DNA from: Actinomycetes bacterium
Lineage (GTDB): Bacteria > Actinomycetota > Acidimicrobiia > Acidimicrobiales > Palsa-688
DNA length: 21,055 bases
Direction: 5' to 3'
Assembly: GCA_021816565.1 (NCBI GenBank)
Contig: JAKAXN010000038.1
Coordinates: 1 to 21,055 of the forward strand
Position 1 is the first letter of the stretch. Every line of letters starts with the position of its first letter. Of this stretch, positions 16,438 through 21,055 are shown piece by piece. The notes under the pieces are model-generated. The model saw only the letters and a program-made list of their open reading frames with translations. It was not told the DNA's origin and ran no database searches. Position numbers and translations under genes: made by a program.

Positions 16438-16443
16438 ATGCTA
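16438..16443 (-). promoter_or_regulatory. candidate -10 box for the hemE run
   Basis: The minus strand reads TAGCAT from 16443 to 16438, fitting TANNNT. A start about 7 nt downstream would fall near 16431, about 50 nt before hemE TTG 16382. No clear -35 is seen. If used, this promoter would drive hemE, hemY and, given the lack of gaps, the capsule genes. Confidence 0.35.
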
Positions 16444-16521
16444 CCCGGACCCGGGGTGCCGCAGGTGGTGGCGGCGGCTTGCATTGGGCCGGCCCAGCAC
16501 GCAAAGTGGATGTTCCCCTAT

Positions 16522-18705
16522 ATGGCCCATCCCGACGTCCCGGCCGAGCAGGCCCACGTGGACCTGGCGTACCAGAGACTCGCTGCCATGCGGGCGGCCG
16601 CTCAATCCATGCTCCACGACGCCTTCGGGGAGCGGGGAGGGACGTTTCAGGCGGTCACCGAGCGCGACATCAGGGTTCGCAACAGCCTGGGCCGCCTCGA
16701 GCATCTGCAGATCGGGGAGGAGTCGCTGATCTTCGGGCGTATAGACCGCGCCGGCGCCGAGCCCGGATCGGAGCCCGAGACCTTCCACATAGGCCGCATC
16801 GCCGTCTCCGACGCCAACCAGGAACCCCTGGTGGTGGACTGGCGGGCGCCCGTCGCCGAGCCGTTCTACCGGGCCACCGGGGCCCACCCGATGGGCCTGG
16901 TCCGGCGCCGCCACTTCCTGACGGAGGGCCAGCGGGTCGTCGATCTCGAGGACGAGCTGTTCGACCCCGAGGGCGTCAGCGAGGGCCGGGGCCTCGGCCT
17001 GTCGGGTCCGCAGGTGCTCCTGGCCACGCTCGAGCGGTCCCGCACCGGCCGCATGCGCGACATCGTCGCCACCGTCCAGAAGGAGCAGGACGAGATCATC
17101 CGGGCCCCGCTGCCCGGCATCATGGTGGTGCAGGGGGGCCCCGGTACCGGAAAGACGGCGGTGGCGCTGCACCGGGCCGCGTACCTGCTGTACACCCACC
17201 GGTTCCCCCTGGAGAGCCAGGGCGTCCTGGTGCTCGGCCCCAACCCGACGTTCCTTCGCTACATCGAGCACGTGCTGCCGTCGCTCGACGAGACCGGCGT
17301 GCACCTCTCCACGGTCAACGGCCTCTACCCGGTGACCCGGGCCACGGCGTCGGACAGCCCCTCGGTCTCCAGGCTGAAGGGCGATCCCCGCATGGCCCGG
17401 GTGCTGGCCCGGGCGGTCGGCGACCGCCAGCGGCCGCTGCGCCACACCGCCGAGATCCCCTACGGCCGCCGGGTGCTGCGCATCAGCCCCCGGCTGTCGG
17501 CCGAGCTGGTCAACGCGGTCAAGCGCCGCCCCGGCCCGCACAACTCCAGGCGCCGCACCCTCGAGCAGGTTCTGTGGCGCCATCTGGCCGACCAGATGGC
17601 CGAGGAGGAGGAGCGCCGGCGTTCCGGCGCCGGCCCCGGCGCCGCCGCGGAGCCATCCAGCACCGAGCATGTGACCAGCGACGAGCTGGGTCGCATCCTG
17701 CGCCGGGAGCCGGCCATGGTCGAGGCCCTGGACCGGATGTGGCCGGTGCTCACCCCCGAGCAGCTCCTCCACGACCTGTTCGGGGCCCGACCGCTGATCG
17801 AGCTGGCGTCCCAGGGGGTGCTCACCCCGGCCGAGCAGGCCATGCTCTTCCGGGACCGGGGCCGCCCCGAGGACCCGGTGGGTTGGACGGAGGCCGACAT
17901 ACCCCTCCTCGACGAGGCGTGGGCCATCCTCGGCACCCCCCGCAAGGCCCACCCGGACCGTCCGGAGGCCATCCGCACCTACGGCCACGTGGTGGTCGAC
18001 GAGGCCCAGGACCTGTCGCCGATGCAGCTGCGCATGGTTGCCCGCCGTTCCCTGTCCGGGTCGATGACGGTGGTCGGGGACGTGGCCCAGGCCACCGGGC
18101 CCTGGTCCCCGGCGTCGTGGGCCCAGGTCGTGGAGCACCTGCCGTCCCGGCGGGACTGGCATCTGATCGAGCTCACCGTCAACTACCGGACCCCCAACGA
18201 GATCATGGAGCTGGCTGCCCGGGTGCTCGAGCAGGTGGCGCCCGGCATGCGCCCCCCGGAGTCGGTACGGGCGTCGGGCCATCGGCCCCGGGTGGTGTCG
18301 GCGGCCCGGCCCGGCGGGTTCCCCCGCTCGGAGCAGCTCGTCGAGTCGGTCACCGCCGCGGTGCTGGCCGACCTGCGGGACGGGCCCGGCGGTACCTCGG
18401 CGGTCATAGCGCCGCCCAGCCTGCTCGACGATGTGCTCGCCGGGCTGCGCCGCTCGGGGGTGCCGTTCGGCACCGCCGGTCGGGAGGCGCTGGACCAGCA
18501 ACTGACCGTGCTGGGCGTCGACGACGCCAAGGGGCTGGAGTTCGACTCGGTGACCGTCGTGGAGCCCAACCGCATGGTCGGCGAGTCGCCCCAGGGGCTG
18601 CGGTCCCTGTATGTCGCCTTCACCCGGGCCACCCAGCGGCTCACCATCGTCCACTCCGAGCCGCTGCCCTCCTCGCTGGCCAGCGTCGCCTCCCACCCGG
18701 CGTAG
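16522..18705 (+). CDS. helR: HelR/HelD-type RNA polymerase-associated helicase
   Basis: This 727-residue UvrD-like superfamily 1 ATPase matches the actinobacterial HelD class, which removes RNA polymerase from DNA; Streptomyces HelR also confers rifampicin tolerance. The N terminus (about 1-65) is a helical, coiled-coil-like arm, followed by IGRIAVSDANQEPLVVDWRAP. Walker A is QGGPGTGKT at about 203-211, Walker B VVVDEAQD, then TVVGDVAQATGPWSP, NYRTPNEI, GLEFDSVTVVEP and YVAFTRATQRL. A Glu/Arg/Gly/Ala-rich segment at about 358-380 looks like a disordered linker. Start choice is uncertain: ATG 16522 best matches family N termini; ATG 16510 and ATG 16438 are in frame. It diverges from hemE. Rifampicin role is inferred from the family only. 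Confidence 0.9.
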   Translation: MAHPDVPAEQAHVDLAYQRLAAMRAAAQSMLHDAFGERGGTFQAVTERDIRVRNSLGRLEHLQIGEESLIFGRIDRAGAEPGSEPETFHIGRIAVSDANQEPLVVDWRAPVAEPFYRATGAHPMGLVRRRHFLTEGQRVVDLEDELFDPEGVSEGRGLGLSGPQVLLATLERSRTGRMRDIVATVQKEQDEIIRAPLPGIMVVQGGPGTGKTAVALHRAAYLLYTHRFPLESQGVLVLGPNPTFLRYIEHVLPSLDETGVHLSTVNGLYPVTRATASDSPSVSRLKGDPRMARVLARAVGDRQRPLRHTAEIPYGRRVLRISPRLSAELVNAVKRRPGPHNSRRRTLEQVLWRHLADQMAEEEERRRSGAGPGAAAEPSSTEHVTSDELGRILRREPAMVEALDRMWPVLTPEQLLHDLFGARPLIELASQGVLTPAEQAMLFRDRGRPEDPVGWTEADIPLLDEAWAILGTPRKAHPDRPEAIRTYGHVVVDEAQDLSPMQLRMVARRSLSGSMTVVGDVAQATGPWSPASWAQVVEHLPSRRDWHLIELTVNYRTPNEIMELAARVLEQVAPGMRPPESVRASGHRPRVVSAARPGGFPRSEQLVESVTAAVLADLRDGPGGTSAVIAPPSLLDDVLAGLRRSGVPFGTAGREALDQQLTVLGVDDAKGLEFDSVTVVEPNRMVGESPQGLRSLYVAFTRATQRLTIVHSEPLPSSLASVASHPA

Positions 18706-18723
18706 CCCCGCCGGCCGGTTCCC

Positions 18724-18729
18724 TAGACT
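18724..18729 (+). promoter_or_regulatory. -10 box for pyrE (near-leaderless)
   Basis: TAGACT fits TANNNT and ends 9 nt before the pyrE ATG at 18739. Transcription starting about 7 nt after the box would leave a leader of about 3 nt. The 33-bp gap after the helR stop holds no Shine-Dalgarno near the ATG. No convincing -35 element was seen. Confidence 0.5.
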
Positions 18730-18738
18730 CGGCCCGGC

Positions 18739-19290
18739 ATGCCGCTCGAACCCGCCTCCCGTCAAGCCCTGGCCGAACTGGTCCGCAGGACCGGCTACGA
18801 GCGCCGTCCGGAGCCGTTCCAGCTGAGCTCCGGGGGCTGGAGCCGCGACTACGTCGACGGCAAGTACGCCATCGCCACCGGCGCAGCCCTGCGCCAGGCC
18901 AGCCAGGCGGTCGTCGACCTGGTGGACGGCCCCTTCGACTCGGTGGGCGGCCCGACCATGGGAGCCGACGCCCTGGCCCACGGCGTGGCCATGCTCACCG
19001 GATGCACGTGGTTCTCGGTCCGCAAGGAGGCCAAGGGGCACGGCCGGGGCAGCTGGGTGGAAGGCGCCCGGCTGTCGGCCGGGGAGCGGGTCGTCATGGT
19101 CGAGGACGTGGTCTCGACCGGTGCTTCCCTGCTGCGGGCCGCCGACCGGGTCAGGGAGCTGGGTGTCGAGGTCGTGGCCGCCAGCGCCCTGCTCGACCGC
19201 AGCCCGGCGGTGGGCGAGCGCTTTGCCGAGGCCGGCATCGCCTGGCGGCCCCTGCTCACGTGGACCGATCTGGGCATCGAGCCCCTCTGA
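18739..19290 (+). CDS. pyrE: orotate phosphoribosyltransferase
   Basis: This 183-residue cytosolic enzyme joins orotate and PRPP to give OMP in pyrimidine synthesis. Hallmarks are FQLSSGGWSRDYVDGK (27-42), GGPTMGADALAHGVAM (70-85) and FSVRKEAKGHGRG (92-104) with the catalytic Lys-rich loop. The PRPP-binding motif is VVMVEDVVSTGAS (118-130). Length is near that of short actinobacterial PyrE. ATG 18739 is set by the -10 box upstream and by the family N terminus. It is followed 7 nt later by pdxH, so the two are probably cotranscribed, although they belong to different pathways. Confidence 0.95.
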   Translation: MPLEPASRQALAELVRRTGYERRPEPFQLSSGGWSRDYVDGKYAIATGAALRQASQAVVDLVDGPFDSVGGPTMGADALAHGVAMLTGCTWFSVRKEAKGHGRGSWVEGARLSAGERVVMVEDVVSTGASLLRAADRVRELGVEVVAASALLDRSPAVGERFAEAGIAWRPLLTWTDLGIEPL

Positions 19291-19297
19291 GCGGGCC

Positions 19298-19921
19298 GTG
19301 ACCGAGCCGCCGGCCCCGGGCCCGCACCTGCGGCGGGAGGACCTGGCCGCCGAACCGGTGGAGCAGTTCCGGGTCTGGTTCGCCGCGGCGCGCGAAGCCG
19401 GCCAGCCGGAGCCGGAGGCCATGGCCCTGGCCACCGCCGGGCCCGACGGGGGACCATCGGTCCGGTTCGTGCTCATGCGCGGGGTGGACGAGCGGGGCTT
19501 CGTCTTCTACACCAACGGCCGGAGTCGCAAGGGCCGGGAGATGTCTGCCACCGCCCGGGCCGCTCTGGCGTTCCGGTGGTCGGTAGTCGACCGCCAGGTG
19601 CGGGTCCGGGGACAGGTGGTACCGGTGGGCGACGCCGAGTCCGACGCCTATTTCGGGAGCCGTGCCCGGGGATCGCAGATCGGGGCGTGGGCCTCGGATC
19701 AGAGCCAGCCCGTGTCCGACCGCGGGGAACTGGAGCGCCGGGTGGCCGAGGCGGAGGCCCGCTTCGGTGACGGCCCGGTGCCCCGACCGCCGTGGTGGGG
19801 CGGCTGGCGGGTGGTGCCGGAGGAGGTGGAGTTCTGGCAGCAGGGGACCTTCCGCCTGCACGACCGCTTCGTCTACCGCCGCGCCGGCGATGGCTGGTTG
19901 CTCCAGCGACTGTTTCCCTGA
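19298..19921 (+). CDS. pdxH: pyridoxine/pyridoxamine 5'-phosphate oxidase
   Basis: This 207-residue FMN enzyme oxidises PNP or PMP to pyridoxal 5'-phosphate, the last step or a salvage step of vitamin B6 synthesis. FMN and substrate motifs are SVRFVLMRGVDERGFVFYTN (48-67) and RSRKGREM. GSQIGAWASDQSQP and the C-terminal WWGGWRVVPEEVEFWQ, then RLHDRFVYRR, match the PdxH dimer and substrate-binding region. The usual ending RLFP is present. GTG 19298 starts 7 nt after pyrE and gives the usual length. All expected family segments are visible, so I see no sign of a degenerate or F420-type paralog. Confidence 0.95.
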   Translation: MTEPPAPGPHLRREDLAAEPVEQFRVWFAAAREAGQPEPEAMALATAGPDGGPSVRFVLMRGVDERGFVFYTNGRSRKGREMSATARAALAFRWSVVDRQVRVRGQVVPVGDAESDAYFGSRARGSQIGAWASDQSQPVSDRGELERRVAEAEARFGDGPVPRPPWWGGWRVVPEEVEFWQQGTFRLHDRFVYRRAGDGWLLQRLFP

Positions 19922-19970
19922 CCGGCGGTATCGCCCGCTTGCGGTGCCGTTGTCCGGTCGCCGCCCGGAG

Positions 19971-19987
19971 CCGACCAGAATGGTCGG
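19971..19987 (+). promoter_or_regulatory. 17-bp inverted repeat overlapping the rhodanese -10 region
   Basis: CCGACCA-GAA-TGGTCGG has perfect 7-bp arms about a 3-nt centre and ends at the base before the rhodanese GTG (19988). A CAGAAT -10-like hexamer (19976-19981) spans the centre, and 7 nt past its end falls exactly on the GTG, so the mRNA could be leaderless. A dimeric repressor bound here would cover the promoter. If transcribed from upstream it would form a small hairpin instead. There is no T tract, so it is not a typical terminator. Confidence 0.45.
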
Positions 19988-20320
19988 GTGACTGACTACC
20001 CCCCGCTCGAAGTCGACCTGGCCACCTTCGCCGAGGCCCACGCCGCCGGGGCCACCGTTCTCGACGTGCGCAACCCCGACGAGTACCACGAGGCCCACGT
20101 ACCCGGAGCGGTGCTGATCCCCCTCGGCGAGCTGGCGGCCCGCCAGCAGGAGATCCCCTCCGCCGACCCCCTCTACGTGATCTGCGCCGTCGGAGGGCGG
20201 AGCCTGGCCGCCACCCGGGCGCTGGTCGAAGCCGGTTACCCGGCCCTGTCGGTGGCCGGGGGCACCAACGGCTGGATCGAGCGGGGCGGCCCCGTGGTCG
20301 GCGGCGGCCAGCCCGGCTGA
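19988..20320 (+). CDS. single-domain rhodanese (GlpE/PspE-type sulfurtransferase)
   Basis: This 110-residue cytosolic protein is one rhodanese domain: VLDVRNPDEYHEAHVPGAVLIPL (24-46) with the family Asp-Arg-Glu triad region, and the active-site loop CAVGGRS (66-72) with Cys66 as the sulfur carrier. The loop has six residues after Cys, as in rhodaneses. NGWIERGGPV (94-103) matches the family C terminus. The exact sulfur donor and acceptor are unknown. GTG 19988 abuts a 17-bp inverted repeat. Upstream pdxH ends 66 bp away, so it may have its own promoter. The convergent marR gene ends 19 bp downstream. Confidence 0.92.
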   Translation: MTDYPPLEVDLATFAEAHAAGATVLDVRNPDEYHEAHVPGAVLIPLGELAARQQEIPSADPLYVICAVGGRSLAATRALVEAGYPALSVAGGTNGWIERGGPVVGGGQPG

Positions 20321-20338
20321 CGCCGTTACGGCCGGGGC
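20311..20338. terminator. possible hairpin between convergent rhodanese and marR genes
   Basis: CCCGGC (20312-20317) can pair with GCCGGG (20331-20336), and a second small stem GCCG-TTA-CGGC lies within 20322-20332. The 19-bp gap separates convergent genes. No T tract is present on either strand, so it would be a weak bidirectional terminator at most. Confidence 0.25.
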
Positions 20339-20339
20339 C

Positions 20340-20825
20340 TCAGGACCGGTCGAGGGCCTCCTCGACCCGGGCCAGGCCCCGGGCCAGGCCGTCGAGGTCG
20401 TCGCCCAGCACATCGATGAGGTAGCGCCTCACCCCGGCCACGTGGGTGGGGGCGGCCTGGTCGAGGCGCTGGGCCCCCAGCTGGGTGAGCTGGGCCATGG
20501 AACCCCGCCCGTCGTTGGGGCACGACCGGCGGGCCACCAGCCCGGCCTTCTCCAGCGCGTCGATGCGACGGGTCAGCCCGCTGCGCGACAGCACGAGCAG
20601 CTCGGCCAGGTCGGACATGCGCAGCCCGGCCGGGCCGGCCTCCGAGAGGTGCACCAGCACCGCGTACTCGCCCAGGTTGAGCCGGTGGGCGGCGCGCAGC
20701 TCGCGGTCGAGGCGGTCGTGGAGGCGGGACTCGACACCGAGGAGGTGGCGCCACACCCGCTGCTCCTCGGTCGACAGCCAGCGCTCGGGGGCTTCGTTGA
20801 GCGGTTCGAGGGGCTCCACCGTCAT
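20340..20825 (-). CDS. MarR-family transcriptional regulator
   Basis: This 161-residue protein is a winged-helix regulator. The helices YAVLVHLSEAGPAGLRMSDLAELLVLSRSGLTRRIDALEKAGLVARR (about 54-99) give the helix-turn-helix, with recognition helix SRSGLTRRIDAL, followed by the wing with DGRG and a leucine-rich C-terminal dimerisation helix. Such regulators usually repress a neighbouring gene in response to a phenolic ligand or oxidant. ATG 20825 is chosen because a TAGCCT box lies 7 nt upstream; an in-frame ATG at 20912 would overlap the sigma-factor promoter. Possible targets are its own gene, the divergent sigma-factor gene or the rhodanese gene, but this is inferred. Confidence 0.87.
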   Translation of the reverse strand: MTVEPLEPLNEAPERWLSTEEQRVWRHLLGVESRLHDRLDRELRAAHRLNLGEYAVLVHLSEAGPAGLRMSDLAELLVLSRSGLTRRIDALEKAGLVARRSCPNDGRGSMAQLTQLGAQRLDQAAPTHVAGVRRYLIDVLGDDLDGLARGLARVEEALDRS

Positions 20826-20832
20826 GGGTAGA

Positions 20833-20838
20833 AGGCTA
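20833..20838 (-). promoter_or_regulatory. -10 box for marR (near-leaderless)
   Basis: On the minus strand TAGCCT (20838 to 20833) fits TANNNT and lies 7 nt before ATG 20825, so the mRNA would have a leader of about 1 nt or none. A weak -35 only. Confidence 0.45.
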
Positions 20839-20916
20839 CGGGGACGGCCGGCCCTAACGCTTGTCGACGCAACCACTTCCGGTGTCCCGGCCCTTCCCGA
20901 ACCCGGTTTCATCCGG

Positions 20917-20922
20917 TAAGAT
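20917..20922 (+). promoter_or_regulatory. -10 box for the sigma-factor gene
   Basis: TAAGAT matches the -10 consensus TANNNT well. Transcription would begin near 20929, giving a leader of about 68 nt before the GTG at 20997. A -35 17 bp upstream would read TTCCCG (20894-20899), which is weak. The region lies between the divergent marR and sigma-factor genes. Confidence 0.5.
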
Positions 20923-20931
20923 TTGGGACCT

Positions 20932-20953
20932 GGTGACTTCCCTGAAGGTCACC
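20932..20953 (+). promoter_or_regulatory. stem-loop at the 5' end of the sigma-factor leader
   Basis: GGTGAC (20932-20937) and GTCACC (20948-20953) are perfect inverted repeats. The inner CTTC (20937-20940) and GAAG (20944-20947) can also pair around a CCT loop, giving a roughly 9-bp stem with one bulged G. It would begin about 3 nt from the predicted transcription start. There is no T tract, so it may stabilise the mRNA or be an operator rather than a terminator. Confidence 0.4.
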
Positions 20954-20996
20954 CTCGGAAATACCTGTCCGGGTACATCGGGAAAGACGAGGACGA

Positions 20997-21055
20997 GTGC
21001 CCAACAACCACGCCGCTCAGCCCGAGGAGGACCTGGTCCGCCTCTACCTGAACGA
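20997..21055 (+). CDS. RNA polymerase sigma-70 type factor, N-terminal end (partial)
   Basis: GTG at 20997 opens a frame running off the window edge, with 19 complete codons visible. After a short non-conserved start the residues EEDLVRLYLN match sigma-70 region 1.2, where [DE]-x-V-R-x-Y-L-x-[ED]-I-G is typical of primary and primary-like sigma factors. A very short N terminus before region 1.2 suggests a factor lacking a long region 1.1 extension, perhaps a SigB/HrdB-like group 2 factor or a short primary sigma. Purine-rich GGAAAG (20981-20986) and GAGGA (20989-20993) precede the GTG, so it has a Shine-Dalgarno candidate, unlike several neighbours. Too little is visible to decide between group 1 and group 2. 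Confidence 0.65.
   Translation, partial: MPNNHAAQPEEDLVRLYLN

Noticed and set aside
16383..16484. ATG 16484 as the hemE start.
   Set aside because: It would add 34 non-conserved residues and reach back into the upstream gap; TTG 16382 gives the usual length and family N terminus.
16438..16521. Extended N terminus of the HelR-like protein from ATG 16438.
   Set aside because: The extra 28 residues do not look like the family N terminus; ATG 16522 starts where the helical arm begins. Kept as an alternative only.
17613..17646. GC-rich inverted repeats in the helR coding region.
   Set aside because: They encode an Arg/Gly/Ala linker and fit codon and GC bias; there is no sign of a separate element.
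15381..19301. Very long open frame (over 1300 codons) on the plus strand across hemE antisense and helR.
   Set aside because: It has no domain that I recognise, is Pro/Arg/Gly-rich as expected of a shadow frame in GC-rich DNA, and conflicts with hemE, hemY end and helR, which carry clear motifs.
16441..19476. Long minus-strand open frame (about 1000 codons) opposite helR, pyrE and pdxH.
   Set aside because: Composition is that of an antisense shadow and no motif is visible, while helR, pyrE and pdxH on the plus strand are unmistakable.
1..21055. tRNA, rRNA, CRISPR, insertion sequences, att sites or prophage genes.
   Set aside because: I saw no cloverleaf-like tRNA with a CCA end, no repeat-spacer array, no transposase motif and no integrase. 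Absence is by reading, not by a search program.

Overview
The window is very GC-rich, densely packed bacterial DNA that looks like an actinobacterium, possibly class Acidimicrobiia. The evidence is the extreme GC at third codon positions, frequent GTG and TTG starts, 4-nt stop/start overlaps, several TANNNT -10 boxes lying 5-10 nt from start codons (nearly leaderless mRNAs), an actinobacterial HelR-type RNA polymerase-associated helicase, and a hemE-hemY pair. The lineage is inferred from general features, not from a marker gene. I see no tRNA, rRNA, CRISPR array, insertion sequence or phage gene, and no gene-free stretch over 300 bases.

About 1-14,000 is a surface-glycan locus. On the plus strand lie the end of an unidentified gene, a TylF-family methyltransferase, and a Wzm/Wzt ABC exporter whose ATPase has a C-terminal glycan-binding domain. 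On the minus strand (8069 down to 2963) is a tightly overlapping operon: methyltransferase, divergent UDP-galactopyranose mutase, GT2, GT4, GT2. A second methyltransferase plus a GT2 run the other way (8097-9964) from a 27-bp intergenic gap holding a palindromic CTATAG. A second minus-strand run (16382 down to 9943) starts with heme genes hemE and hemY and continues without a gap into a Wzy/ligase-type membrane protein, a Wzz/YveK-type co-polymerase, a CpsD-like ATPase with an unusual Walker A, and another GT2.

From 16,522 onward the genes are housekeeping: helR-like helicase, pyrE, pdxH, a single-domain rhodanese, a minus-strand MarR regulator, and the start of a sigma-70 type factor, whose promoter and structured leader precede it at the window end.

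Together the glycan genes would make and export a galactofuranose-containing, probably O-methylated polysaccharide. The window carries parts of two normally separate export logics, ABC-dependent (Wzm/Wzt) and Wzy/Wzz-dependent. No initiating phosphoglycosyltransferase or Wzx flippase is visible. The most checkable oddities are the coupling of heme genes to capsule genes, the Walker A Lys-to-Arg change in the CpsD-like protein, a 5-unit 15-bp in-frame repeat at the start of the Wzy-like gene, a 14-bp duplication at the wzm/wzt junction, a perfect 17-bp inverted repeat abutting the rhodanese start, and a possible 17-codon ORF whose stop overlaps the hemE start.
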